64,000 nt of DNA from positions 338,132,638-338,196,637 of the forward strand of contig NC_058521.1 of assembly GCF_904849725.1 (NCBI RefSeq), written 5' to 3'. Below, one piece after another: positions 9,229-21,199 of the stretch (position 1 is the stretch's first letter; each line of letters starts with the position of its first letter). The translations under genes were made by a program, and so were the position numbers. Origin of the DNA: Hordeum vulgare subsp. vulgare (taxonomy: Eukaryota; Streptophyta; Magnoliopsida; Poales; Poaceae). The notes beneath the pieces are model-generated. The model had not been told where the DNA came from, searched no databases, and saw only the letters and a program-made list of their open reading frames with translations.

Positions 9229-12200
9229 TGTGACATCCTCGACTTTTGCTACAGTAATTATTGTAATTAAGCTACAGTGATCAACTGCTAATGATGCCAC
9301 GTCATCGAATTCCCATCTCCGACCCGCGTTGATTCGAGTCTGTCCGGATCCAAAAATTTAAAAGCAAGAGAAAAAGTACTTTATAAGTTCATTACAAAAA
9401 TTAAAAGGATATGTGTATGAAAGAGAGATTTAGAAGTATGTATAATAAATTGAAAAAGGAAGTATAATAAAAGAAAGTATTTAAAAGAAAAAATCAGTTA
9501 GTGAAAAGAAATTAGAAAGAAGAAATAATAGAAAAGGGAAAAAACAGAATGAAAGAAAAAAAAAGAAAAAAAAGAAAGAAGAAGCAACCCAACCGGCCCA
9601 ACTGGGCCAAATGGCCCAGCCGGCCTCCCCAAACCCTCCCAAACCCTAGCGAGGGCCACCCCCACGCCAGTTCCCTCGCCCCCCTCGCTACTCCCTCTCC
9701 CACCGAGCGCCGCCACTCCCCTCCCCTCGCGGCCCCACCCACCCACGCTCTCTCTCTCTCCCGTAACTATCCCCCACGCCAGGCCCCTCCCCATCTCTCC
9801 CGTGACCCTCGCCCCCATCTCCCTCCCACGAGCCCTCTCTGCTCCCGTCGCCTCCCCTCCTCCCAGATCGTCCCGCCGGCGGCCTTCCTCCCCCCTCCTC
9901 CACCCGCCGGCAGCGCCCCCCCCACGGCCTCCTCCCTCCACCGACCCTCCTCCCCCGGCGCCCCCCCACCTCACGGCCTCCTCCTTCCCCGGCGCCCCCC
10001 CCCTCACGGCCTCATCCTCCCGGCCGGCGAGCCCCTACTCCTTCCCGCGGCGAGCCCCAGTCCCCCTTGGCCCTTCTTCCCGCGGCGAACCCCGGCCCCC
10101 GTCGGCCTTCTCCTGCTCGGTCCGGGAGGGACCGGGCAGGGAGACGTCATCACCTCGCCGGATCCGGCCGGCTCCCCCTCGCCGGCGCGTCATCACCATC
10201 ATCACCGTCCCCTCCACCACCGGAACCACGCCGTCCCCACCGTCACCTTCGTGCAAACTCCGGCTTCATTGGGCCGTCTCGTCACCGTCGGTGAGCCCCT
10301 CCTCGGGCTCCTCCCACCTTGTCGATCTCCTCGCCGTCCCGGTTCCGTTCCGGCAAACGGGACCTCGATCCGTCGACGGTAGACTCCGGTAGGAGGTTTT
10401 GAACTTTCAGTTCTTCTAGGTGGAGTTAGCAGAGACTTGTTCTGTGTCTCTCTGTTAACAGAGAGAGAGATGAGTGTTGAGAGAGAAAAGTAAATAAAAA
10501 CAAATGATGTATTAGATGCGTATGTATGTATGTATGTATGAGATGTGATGTATGTATTTGGGTATATGGATATTTAGAGGAATACGGTATTTGCACGGTT
10601 AGGTATCTAATAAAAAAATGAGTAAATGGCCTTGGGTCACTTACCGGTGGGGCCAATGCACCCGCTGTCGATGACAGGGAGGCCCCACGCGGTAGTTAAT
10701 ATAAATAATATAAAAATAATGTTTTTATTAAATCAATAAATAGATATATTAGTTAAATTAATTAATTAGAATAATTAGAGTATGACACGCGGGTCCCCCA
10801 CTAAATTAATCTGATTAAATAATATTTAATCTTAACTAAAACTTGTGCCTATGACGTTCGGGACCCGCTGGTCAGTTGACCGGTCAAATGTTGATGTCAG
10901 CCTGACATCGCGATGATGTCATAATGGAATTTTATTAAAATAGCTAAATTTGTTTTTAATTCCTAAGTAATTAATAAAACTTTGAAAATTAATATTAAAT
11001 AATCCGTAAGTCAGATCAAAATATTTTCAACATGAAAGTTGATCAGCAGATCGAGACGAACCCGGATACACGGTTCGTTCGTCTGTCACGTGTCCCTAGC
11101 ATAGCAAACATGGAACTTTTCCTCCGTTTCCAGTATAACCGGTAGTAGCCCGAGACCCGGAAAATATCGTCAGATATTCTTCCGACCCGTCTATGACGGA
11201 TGTTGCTGCGTTAGCTCATGTCTAGCCTGCATCTTGCCATGTCATACTTTGTGTTGCATCGGTGCTATTATTTATTGTTTTTTCCCCTCTTCTTACCAGT
11301 AGACCCCGAGACTGACGCTGCTGCCGGGTTCATCTAGGACCCTGCCGATCAGTCCTTTGCCGCAGAGCAGCAAGGCAAGCAAATTCCCCTTGATCATTCC
11401 TATATCGCCTATGTCTTTCTTCATACTGCTTGCATTAGTATTTTGCTACTGTTGTAGTTAGCTCCTAAATCTGATGCATAGCCTGTTTTTGATGAACTGC
11501 TACTTTCAGTCTTGTACCTTTAATCTGCTTAGTATAGGTGGAGCAGTCATCCCCTCTGACCCCGTAGATCAGTTGCCCCGCTTGTTTTCAAATCTCGATC
11601 TCTGATCGACGAGCCAGACCCGACACAGCATGTTCACCCCCCTTCGTTGTACGACGCTACAGGGATACTATCGGGTACCGAGGGTGACACCTCGTTAAGT
11701 ACTCCTGATGATATCTCTGTAGTATAGCTAGTCGGTCGTGGTTATCGAGGGTGATTCCTCTTTCACCATTCCCGATGACGCCCCTGTCGTGCAACCCCGT
11801 GAGTGTGGGACCCCCGAGGGTGATTCCTCTAAGCCCACCTTGACGGGTACATCGTTCGGTGTCCAACGAGGGTGATACCTCGGATTCCCCCCGATGTTAC
11901 GACCACAAAGTTACCCGACCATGTAACTGGGATCATTGGTGATTAGTTGTAAGCCGGGTGGATTCCCGTGAGACTGTGTTGTTGGCCTAATTAAAAGCTA
12001 ATGGATTTGGGTATTTGATCTAGGTTGGTCGGAGACCTTTTCACACTAACCGGCTACGCGAGAAGAATTATGGGTACTCGGCGTCGTGGAATCAGCCGAA
12101 GCTTTTCAGATGCCAGCAATGTAGCGGCGCGCGCCCGAGTGGTCCCGAGATGCATCGCGCTTGTGATTAAGGGATGCTAGGACTGACGTCGGCCGCCCAC

Positions 12201-13222
12201 GCCACGTGCAGGAGCGTGAAGGGGAACTGGGCCCACGAACCCTTTGTGCTTAGGATTTAGACCGGCGGGCTGGCCTCTTTGATTAGTCTTAGGTGGGGCT
12301 GCGACGTGTCGATATTCCGAGGCCGGGCAGGACCCAGAAAAGTATGTCCGGCCAGAGTGTTATCGAGCGTGACGGGACATGTGGTGCACCCCTGCAGGGA
12401 TGAAAATTAACTATTCGGATAGCCGTGTCCACGGTTACAGGACGACTTGGAGTTGTGCCCCGATCTTTTACAACTACAATTGTTACTTAACTGGAATTAG
12501 TTTGCCTCGGGATTGCTTCCTCGCAGGGAGTCGAGGGAGGATCCTTAGGCGTGACCTGATTTTAATATTGCTGCAACAATATGACTGTTTATGTGTTACC
12601 TCTGTTCTACTCTCGTCTATTGCTGCAAGACCCTGAAGATGCTAGTCTTCGATAGGACTAGGCGTTCTCTCTCTATTCTCGCATTGCTGCAGTCAGTCCA
12701 TATATAACCCCCTTCTTTGATACTGATGCATAATTAGAATAGTTCTGATGTAAGACTTGCGAGTACTTTGGATGAGTACTCACCGCTGCTTCGCTCCCCC
12801 CTTGTCCCCTTGATCCGTTTGCTGCGACCAGATGATGAAGCCCAGGAGATGGAGGTCCCCGCCGCCGACGACTGCTACCCCGACGGTGCCTACTACTACG
12901 TGGAGGCCGCTGATGATCAGGAGTAGTTAGGAGGTTCCCAGGCAGGAGGCCTCGCCTCGTTCGATCATTGTATCTTTTGTGTTAGCCTTCTCTAAGGCAC
13001 CCCATGTTTTATGTCTGTACTCAGATATTTGTTGCTTCCGCTGACTAGTGTGTTTATCGAGCTTTCGTATTCTAGCCCTCGAGGCCCTTGGCTTGTAATA
13101 TGAAGCTGATGTTATTTTATTTGTGTCTAGAGTTGTGTTGTGATATCTTCCCGTGAGTCCTTGGGTTTGGTCGTACGCATTTGCGTGTATGATTAGCGTA
13201 CGATTAAGCCGAGGGCGTCACA
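9229..13222 (+). repeat. 3' LTR of element A (3994 bp)
   Basis: It starts TGTGACATCC and ends GGCGTCACA, so its ends are short inverted repeats (TGTGAC/GTCACA). An AT-rich first ~360 bp is followed by a GC-rich block (9590-10400), then mixed sequence. The core block is at 12387-12452, the GAGTACT hairpin at 12761-12781 and a GTGAGT donor-like site at 13153-13158. It aligns with 1-3321 over the whole available length. Long frames inside the GC block are compositional and are not called as genes. Confidence 0.95.
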
Positions 13223-14290
13223 TACTATTACTTCACTTCAAGAGCACTTCTATGCTTGCCTCTCTATGTATTAGGTTCATGACAAATGAAGTAATGCTTG
13301 GAGAACGATCACATGATGTAGACAAAGTAAACTCAATCAATACGAATAATTCCCATCGTTTTATCCTTATTGAAAGCACAACAAAGACGCAACTTCTCCT
13401 GTTCTATCACTGGGATAAAGAAATTCGTCAGCTTGAACCCACTACAACGCACATCTACGACTGAAGAAAGATCGAACTACTTGGACAAAGCAATTCAATA
13501 GATCGGATAGATTTATGAAGGTATGATGATCACGCAAGTAAGAGCAATAATAATTCAGAGAAGACTCAAATAATTGTTGTGAATAATCTGATCATAAACG
13601 CACAATTCATCGGATCCCAACAAACGCACCATAGAAAAGAATTAGATCGGATAGATTAAAGTGAAGATACGATGTTCATTGCATTGAATATCAAAAGAGA
13701 GATTGCCATATATGTACTAATTACGCACCCGTAGGTCTCAGATGAACTACTCACACATCATCACGAGGGCACATGTTGATTAAGAGGCCCTCCATGATTG
13801 ATCCCCCTTCCGATAGAGTGCCGAAATGGAGATCCAGATGGGATTGCTATGGAACGGAGACTCGAGATGGCGTAAAAAGTGTTTCGTGGATGCCTCTAAG
13901 GTTTTTGGAATGTTAGAGAATTTATAGGCCATAGAATGGGCAAGAGGGGCCACAGTAAGCCGACAAGTTATCAGGTCATGCCGACACCCCTGGACGTGCC
14001 CTGTTGCCTTGTGGGCTTCTCTTCCAGCTCCAGGTCTCCTCCCGAAGCTTCCGTGTATTCTTTTGGTCCAGAAAAAATCACCAAAACGTTTCATGGAAAT
14101 TGGACCGCGTTTGATATAGAAAAACTGAAAAAAAACTTGTAGAAAACAACAACTAGCACTGGCACTTGGTAAAATAGGTTCATGCTGAAAAATAACATAA
14201 ATTGGTGCATTATCACCCAAAAAGTATCTTAAGATGATAATATAACAACATGGAACAATCAAAAATTATAGATACGTTGGAGATGTATCA
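13223..14290 (-). repeat. Athila-type LTR fragment interrupted by element A
   Basis: Reading the minus strand from 14290, it begins TGATACATCTCCAACGTATC, the start of the LTR family also seen at 21200-22708 and 31099-32606, and aligns with them until element A cuts it at 13223. It retains the TATA-like box (13921-13926) at the same distance from the start. Its right flank is the interior of the B2 LTR (GTGGC), so it appears inserted there. It could be a solo LTR or the end of a longer element; the rest is off window. Confidence 0.75.
13921..13926 (-). promoter_or_regulatory. TATA-like box in Athila-type LTR
   Basis: TATAAA on the minus strand about 364 bp from the LTR start. The two sister LTRs have TATA-like boxes at 354 and 358 bp, which supports a core promoter. 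Confidence 0.5.
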
Positions 14291-14557
14291 GTGGCCCCCT
14301 CTTGTATTTTTTGGCCCAATAATTCTGAAATATTCCATAAAGAATCTCCGTGAAGTTTCAGGTCAATTGGAGTCTGGTGATTTTTCTCCCTTTTTCTTGG
14401 TTCCCGGTCCAGAATTCGAGTTTCCAGATATTTCCATCTTTGTGATGTACCTTGCATATTCAGAGAGAAAGGGATAAGAATTGTATGATAATAGGGAATA
14501 ATGGACAAGAATAACAAAAATATCAATAAGACATCATGATGCAAAATGGACGTATCA
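14291..14557 (-). repeat. B2 3' LTR fragment
   Basis: On the minus strand it starts TGATACGTCCATTTTGCATC directly after the purine tract, like the LTRs of element C (TGATACGTCCAAAATGCATC). After 267 bp it is cut at 14290/14291 by another LTR. Confidence 0.7.
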
Positions 14558-14575
14558 ACTCCCCCTAAGCTTAGA
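14558..14575 (-). other. Polypurine tract of B2
   Basis: Minus strand GCTTAGGGGGAGT lies directly before the LTR start. Element C has GGTTGGGGGAGT in the same place (52473-52484). Confidence 0.8.
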
Positions 14576-16048
14576 CCTTGCTTGTCCTCAAGCGAAAGTC
14601 ATGCTCGAGAATTTGAGAGAGAGAAGTCGATAAATACAAAACACATACATGAGAGCATCATGAATATTAGCAGAGCAGCAAGTATTTTATCATATATCGC
14701 CTCCTAAAGAAGTAACAATCCATTCATAGTTATTGGAGTATGAAGCATAAATATTATTGGCAATAAACAAACAATGTTCTCACTCATTGGGACAATCATA
14801 ATCCATCATACTTCAGAGGAGAGTCTATGTGTGAGGTTTGTTATTAGCAAGCTCACACACTCAACTATCAATTTATCTTCTATGATTGATCACAATCAAG
14901 ACATATTTTTGGAGCTCATGTTTCCACAGGACACATAGGAAAATCTGGGCTTAAATGATTTAGCATCCAACTCATTTACCTCAAGGATAATGTCAATGAT
15001 AATAAATCATGAGGATCTACATCCACCTAGATATATAAGTATGAATCATTCCACAACACATGATGCTTGCCACTATAGAAGTAGGATGTTGTAGTAGAGA
15101 TAAACTTATATTGACTCATGCACAAAACTAAACTCGTGAATATAAAAGATAGTCCCTTCAGAGAGGGAAGCAGAGGTTGTCATGCTCTTTGAAGTTTTTG
15201 CATGTGCAAACCATTAATGCAAATGAACGTTACTTTATATTGCCCCTTATGATAGCAAACTTTATTATGCACTATGTCGCTTTTATTTCTTTGCCATCAC
15301 AAGATCGTTCAAAGCTTGTTTTCTCCTAGAATAAAAGATCATGCTTATTTAAGAGAATTTTTTATTCCTTGATGCATCGGTGAAAAATTACTCGAAGAAT
15401 CATGTTTAATCCATTGGTAGGTATGATGGACTTTCATGGAAGGAAACTCGGCTTAAGGGTCATGGATGCACAAGTAGTATATCTACTTAGTGCAGAAAAT
15501 TTTGTCTACCAAAAGATCTAAAGCAAACTCCACATGTTAAAGGATCCAAGACCACATAAATTCTATGTGAATATAAACTACCATGATCATTACGTTGTCA
15601 TCCATGTCCAACATCAACACTTGACCATTATATAATATTTTGTGAGGGCTCACAATCATAAAAGATGTCCAAGATAATATATTTGTATGAGAATCTACTC
15701 TCCTCTATCATAATCTTGATTATATTGTAACAATGACTGATACTATGTTTGTTTTTTCTTAACTACTTTTATCACTTATACCCTTTTCTATGCGAAGTCA
15801 TTACTCCTCATGAGATAAGCATGTGATATTTTATATTTCTTTTATTGACATGCTATGATGATGGATGCGCACAAGTAAAGAACACAAATTGAACTAATAT
15901 TTATTATATAATTCTCATACTCGATTACAAGGGTAGGTAGTACTCAAAGAAAAAATTCTAAGCAAAGAAAATCTGAAATTTTATTTCCCTTAAGTGTCCT
16001 TCTTGCGTGATGGTGGAAATGGTAGAAGTGATGCCCATACCCATGTAC
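14576..16048 (-). other. B2 3' non-coding region
   Basis: AT-rich sequence between the accessory ORF and the PPT, with no frame I can support. Its order parallels 52486-54171 in element C, including the stretch TTGCTTGTCC just inside the PPT. Confidence 0.55.
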
Positions 16049-16473
16049 TCAAGCGTCCTTCTTGGGTGATGGTGGTAATGATGTAGTAGGCTTGTCCTTC
16101 AAAAGATGCTCAAAATTTCCGATTATTCGCCGTAGTGCATGATTCTGCTCTTCCAACAAGAAGACTTCATTAGTCAGTGGTCTGGTATGTGCACATGCAC
16201 ATTCTATGGCATTCAAGGCACTAATTTCAGGTAAATAAACATTGTCGCGAAGAAGTAAAAATGAGTCGCCCTTGCTAGAAGCACTAGTAGGGGGATTAGC
16301 ATAGTCCCTTTGGATCCTTCAACATGCTCCTGGCTCTTCTTCATGATGTCTTCGGGGACCTCCGGTGTATCCTCCTCTCCTAAGGATAACTCGTAGTAGA
16401 CTTCACTGTAGGGATGTCTTCCCCGTGAAGGTTGAACTATGCGATGTTTCTTGTAGAGAGTCCGTGGAGCCAT
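16049..16473 (-). pseudogene. B2 post-pol accessory ORF (frameshifted)
   Basis: It begins at ATG 16473-16471 with a basic N-terminus (MAPRTLYKKHRIVQP) and stays open to ~16213, where the frame is lost; the original frame then resumes one register off and ends at TGA 16051-16049. The second part includes FLLEEQNHALRRIIGNF, a heptad-like stretch predicted as coiled coil. Element C has a matching ORF at the same place ending ILEAENQTLRHIIAHL. It lies downstream of integrase, where some Athila elements carry env-like genes, but I see no signal peptide or membrane anchor in the conserved part. Function unknown. Confidence 0.55.
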
Positions 16474-16954
16474 GATGACCTATATCTGCTAGAAAAATAG
16501 CCCGAAACAAGAACAAATGAGAAACTCACGGTGCGGTGGTGCAAACATACGGGACTATATATAATCAAGTTTTCTTGGTCAGAATACATGCTCGGGAAGA
16601 TAACAGAGTCTGAAAGGCACACGAGGACCCCAGAAGCCATCAGCGCGCTACCACGGGAGGTGGCCACACCCTGTTGGCTTATGCTCCCCTCGTGGGTCTC
16701 CTGACTTCTCTTTATTTTTGATTTTTTCTAAAATATCAAAAGCAACAGAACATATTTTTTTGGAATTGTTGGAGTTAGTTTTCTTATAGTATCACAAACC
16801 TACTCCTTTTTTAGGTTTCTAGAGTGTTCCGAGAGGTTTCTCTTATGTTCTCCTCCGCTGTTATCACTTGAATAATATTAGTTTCAACGATAATGGGTGT
16901 ACCTTAGACGTAATGCTTAATTCTTTGCCATTTTGTCAGTCTCGGATTTTTGCC
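16474..16954 (-). other. B2 integrase-accessory spacer
   Basis: Untranslated sequence between the integrase C-terminus and the accessory ORF. No supported gene or RNA is seen here. Confidence 0.5.
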
Positions 16955-18100
16955 TTTGCTTTCGAAGTTGTTGATCTTTATAGCACCAGAGCGATAGACC
17001 TCCTCGATAACATATGGGCCTTCCCATTTGGAGAGGAGTTTACCTCAAAGAATCTAGAACAAGAAATGTACAAAAGCCATAGCCCCCCTACATTGAATTC
17101 TTATCTTCACATCCTCTTGTCATGCAATATTTTAACCTTTTATTTAAATAACTTGGCATTTTCATAGGATTGTGTCCTCCATTCATCTAATGCGCTAATA
17201 TCAAGTAACGACTTTTCACCCGGCCAGTTTAAAGTCATAATTAAGTTCTTTAATTTCCTAATAAGCTTTATGTTCTAACTCAAGAGGTAAATGACAAGCT
17301 TTTCCATAGACCATTTTATACGGGGACATCCTCATGAATTTTATAAGTTTTCCTCTAAGCCCATAAAGCGTCATCTAGTTTTTTAGACCGATTCTTTGTA
17401 GATCTATTTCGAGTTTTTGCAATATTAATTTTATTTCTCGGTTGCTCAATTCAACTTGGCACTATGAACAAATTAATTGATAAGGTGATGCAATTCTATT
17501 GTTAACATCATATTTAGCTAGAAGTTTACGGAAAGCACCAGGAATAAAATGCGAACCACCATCAATCATTAAATATCTAGGGACTCCAAACCTCACAAAA
17601 ATGATGTCTTTAAGCATTTTAATAGAGGTGTTACGGTCAACACTACTAGTTGGAATACCTTTTACTGACTTAGTAATGTAATCAACAACAACTGAAATAT
17701 GATTATACACATTAGAAGAAGGAAAAGGTCCCATAAAATCAAAGCCCCATACATCAAATGGTTCAATAGCAAGTGAATAATTCATAGGCATTTCGTGACG
17801 TCTACCAATGTTACCAACTCTCTGACATTCATCAAATGAAAGGACATACTTACGAGCATCTTTAAAAAGTGTAGGCCAATAGAATCCAGATTGTAATACC
17901 TTGTGTGCAGTTCTGTCACCAGCATGGTGTCCTCCATAGGCCTCGGAGTGACACTTCGTTAGAATTTGTTCATGTTCATGCTCAGGTACACAACGCCTAA
18001 TAACACCATCTAATCCTTTATATAGATGTGGGTCATTGCAAAATTAATGTTGTAAATCATAAAAGATTTTTTCATTTTGGTGATAGGTGAAGCTAGGCGG
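16955..18100 (-). pseudogene. B2 integrase, degraded
   Basis: The best stretch (17791-17462) reads as an Athila integrase core: FDVWGFDFMGPFP with the first catalytic Asp, VVVDYITK, then RYLMIDGGSHF with the second. Upstream (to ~18100) are remnants of the zinc-finger part, and downstream (to ~16955) of the C-terminal module (frames near 16980-17060 match the SKWEGP region of element C). Stops and frameshifts break it repeatedly. It should insert element cDNA into chromosomes; this copy is dead. Confidence 0.75.
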
Positions 18101-18240
18101 AATATATATAGCAACCATGTGATAGCATAATCTGTATACAAAGGAGTACTATGTGAAGTATTTATAATAGCAAGTTGCTCATTAGGAAAATTATCATCAA
18201 TATTCAGTGTCTCTTTCCACTCCTTATCTCTTTGTCCATG
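18101..18240 (-). other. Deletion junction between B2 and B1
   Basis: Sequence left of about 18222 matches the RNase H-integrase linker of element C (its equivalent ~56230-56350). Sequence to the right matches the 3' non-coding region of gag-protease-only Athila derivatives. There is no LTR between them, so B1 has lost its 3' LTR and has been fused to B2. Confidence 0.5.
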
Positions 18241-18860
18241 AGAACATCACCCAAAACTTGCAGACTTCACAACACAAAACTTAAACAGAAACTCGTGATA
18301 ACATTAGCACAAGAAAACAAACTACCACCTCTTTTTGTACTGTAGCAAACTTGAATTCTATCTATATTGGTGTTGGGCTACTCTATTCTCACTTTTCCAT
18401 GGCTAGTACCCCCTGATACTAACCATAGTTTCATCAAAACAAGCAACCAACTCAAAAAAAAACTGAATCTGTCAAAAACAGACGAGTCTATAGAAACATG
18501 TATACTTCGTATACTTATGGTACCTCAGAAATTCTGAAAAATTATGACTCCCTGGGAAAAAGGCATATCAACCAGCAGAAAAAAGACTTAACTCAAAACC
18601 TCTTTCTGAATAAAAATGAAAAATCATCTCGTGAGCGAAAAGTTTCTGTCTTTTCCCAACAGGATCAAACAACCATCACCAAGACTAGTCATAAAGGTTT
18701 TGCTTGGCTCAAACACAAAAAGAAACACAAAAAACACAATCACAACAGAATTATGATGGTGTGGACGCAACAAAAAAGAAAGAAAAAGATAAATTCATTG
18801 GGTTGCCTCCCAACAAGCGCTATTGTTTAAAGCCCTTAGCTAGGCATAAAAGCGATCGAA
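18223..18860 (-). other. B1 3' non-coding region
   Basis: A-rich (as written) with no supportable frame. It starts after the protease stop with GCTAAGGGCTTTAAAC and the GGGAGGCAACCCAATG motif near 18800-18820, wording common to Triticeae non-autonomous Athila relatives (from memory). Confidence 0.5.
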
Positions 18861-20937
18861 TCACGTATCGTCGTCTTTGGTGCTCAAACCATAAGTGGCC
18901 CTCATCATGGATTCATAAGGCAATCTTATTTTATTTCTACGAATTTGTTCCATGCCCTTCCTTAAAGGAAATTGAAATCTAATATTCCCTTCCTTCATAT
19001 CGATGATAGAACCGATAGTCCTTAAGAATGGTCTACCAACAATAATAGGGCATGTAGGATTGCAATCAATGTCAAGCACAATGAAATCCATGGGTACATA
19101 GTTCCTATTTGCAATAATAAGAATATCGTTGATCCTTCCCATGGGTTTCTTTACATTAGAATCTACAAGATGCAAATTAAGAGAACACTCTTCAATCTCA
19201 TTAAAACCCAGAACATCACATAAAGACTTTGGAATCGCGGAAACACTAGCACCCAAATCACACAAAGCATTGCATTCGTAGTTATTGAATTTGATTTTGA
19301 TGGTAGGTTCCCACTCATCATGAAGCTTTCTAGGGATAGAGACTTCCAATTCAAGTTTCTCTTCAAGATATTTTATCATAGCTTCGACGATATGATCGGT
19401 AAAGGCCTTGTTTGGGCTATAAGCGTGCGGAGAGTTTAACATGGATTGCGTCAAGGAAATGCATTCAATAAAGGAGCAACTATCATAATTGAATTCCCTG
19501 AAATCCATAGTAGTAATTTCGTTACTACTCAAAACTTTAATATCTTCTACTCCACTTTCAATGCTTTTAACATCAAGATAGATGGAATCCGAATCATTGG
19601 GGCACTTTTCAACCAAAGTGGATGCATATCCAGACCCATCATCATTGGGTTTAACGCAAGAAAACAAAGATTCAATGGGAGTCACACCAAGCACTTTAAG
19701 ATCTTCGTGATTCTTATCACAAGAACATGCCTTTTTAAGTCATTCATGTCTAGCAGGAATTTGGGTGGTTCTTTGTTTGCTCTCAATCAGGGAAACACAC
19801 ATAGCTTTCAAAGTTTCATTCATATTGATCTTGGGAGGAGCACATCTAACTTTCAAAGCATCAACATCACTAGACATTCTATCAACGCTCTTAGCCAAAT
19901 TGTCAATTTTGAGTAGTTTTTCCTCTATGGACGCATTGAAAATGTTTTGCAAGTTGATAAACTCTTTGATATTACTCTCTAGATCAGATGGTAATCAATT
20001 GTAATTTCCATGAGTATTGTTTTAGGAGTTGCCAAAGTTATTAGAGGAGTTACTCGGAAAAGGCCTAGGAACATAGTTTCCTCTAAAAGCATTGTTGTTG
20101 TAAAAATTATTCCTACCAACAAAATTAACGTCCAAGCTAGCGTTGCTACTCTCAATCAAAGAAGACAAGGGCATATCATTAGGATCAAAAGGAGCATTTC
20201 TACTAGCAACCAAATTCATTAACTCATCCATCTCAGCACTCAACGAGTTAATTTCTTCTATAGCGTGTACCTTCTTACTAGTAGGTGACCTTTCAGTGTG
20301 CCACTGAGAGTAGTTCGTCATGATATTGTCTAGGAGCTTTGTGGATTCCCCTAACGTGATTTCCATGAATGTTCCACCTGAGGTGAAGTCCAAGATATTT
20401 CTAGAAGCCAAATTCAAGCCAGCATAGAAGGTTTGTATAATCATCCAAAGACTCAAGCCATAAGCGGGACAATTTCTAATCATCAATTTCATTCTCTCCC
20501 AAGATTGTGCAACATGTTCATGATCAAGTTGCTTGAAATTCATGATATCATTATGGAGAGAGATAATCTTAGCCGGCGGGAAATACTTGGATATATAAGC
20601 ATCTTTGCACTTATCCCAAGAATCGATACTATTTTTGGGCAAAGAAGAAAACCAAGTTTTTGCGCGATCTCGCAACAATAAAGGAAAAAAGCTTCAATTT
20701 AATCACATGATTATCCAGATATTTCTTCTTTTGCATATCGCAAAGCTCAATGAAGGTACTGAGATGGGATGCGGCATCTTCACTAGGAAGGCCGGAGAAT
20801 TGCTCTTTCATAACAAGATTCAGCAAAGCGGCATTGATTTCGTATGACTCCGCACTTGTGGCGGGAGCAATTGGAGTACTAATAAAATCATTATTATTAG
20901 TATTCGAGAAGTCACAAAGTTTGGTGTTTTCAGTCAT
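18861..20937 (-). pseudogene. B1 gag-protease (one frameshift, two stops)
   Basis: It begins at ATG 20937-20935 (MTENTKLCDFSNTN). The N-terminal part ends in a frameshift near 20630-20690. The main gag block then runs 20678-20022 (DRAKTWFSSLP, DKCKDAYISKYFPP, an Athila Gag signature), with stops near 20022 and 19740 in an otherwise continuous frame. The protease part (19694-18861) is open: CDLGASVSAIP holds the catalytic Asp, with Leu in place of the usual Thr/Ser as in many Athila proteases, and PIIVGRPFL follows. The terminal stop at 18861 ends the coding region; no pol follows. Confidence 0.8.
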
Positions 20938-21199
20938 GGTGACTTCGTCAATTAAGCAAGCACACAAGCGAACAAAGAGCAAGCGAGAAAAAGGACGAAC
21001 GAAAAGGCAGACGAAAAAGGCAAATTGTGAAGTGGGGGAGAAGAAAATGAGAGGCAACTGGCAAACAAACTAAATGCAAGAGATGAGTTTGCCACACCTA
21101 CTTGGATGAGTTCTTGACTTGATCCTCCCGGCAACGGCGCCAGAAATTCTTGTGCGACGGCAAGAAAAGTCCTTCCCCAACAACGCCAGTAATTCTTCT
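20938..21199 (-). other. B1 leader with two PBS-like sites
   Basis: Minus-strand TGGCGCCGTTGCCGGGAGG (21142-21124) is the Asp-tRNA-type PBS typical of Athila. A second, decayed version, TGGCGTTGTTGGGGAAGG (21188-21171), lies 46 nt closer to the LTR. The remainder is leader without coding evidence. Confidence 0.7.

Larger units (their letters stand above)
1..13222 (+). mobile_element. Element A: Ty3/gypsy Tekay-clade chromovirus, 5' end off window
   Basis: Two long direct repeats (1-3321 and 9229-13222) bracket a PBS, orf0, gag-protease, RT, RNase H, integrase, a C-terminal chromodomain and a purine tract. The RT wording, the gag zinc knuckle and the chromodomain at the pol C-terminus are those of the Tekay/Del chromovirus clade. 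Window base 1 aligns with 9908 in the 3' LTR, so about 680 bp of the 5' LTR are missing. The LTR copies differ by only scattered substitutions and small indels, so the insertion looks fairly young. The right flank is an Athila-type LTR; the left flank is off window, so no TSD can be scored. Confidence 0.93.

Noticed and set aside
9549..10382. Long proline/serine-rich open frames on both strands in the GC-rich block of LTR A
   Set aside because: They are open in several frames because of C-rich composition, differ between the two LTR copies by frame-changing indels, and resemble no known protein.
14281..14304. AGGGGGCCAC before TGATACATC as a polypurine tract for the LTR at 13223-14290
   Set aside because: It looks PPT-like, but the 267 bp next to it are the start of the B2 LTR, directly behind a better PPT (14558-14570), so an LTR nested in an LTR fits better. 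Not fully excluded.
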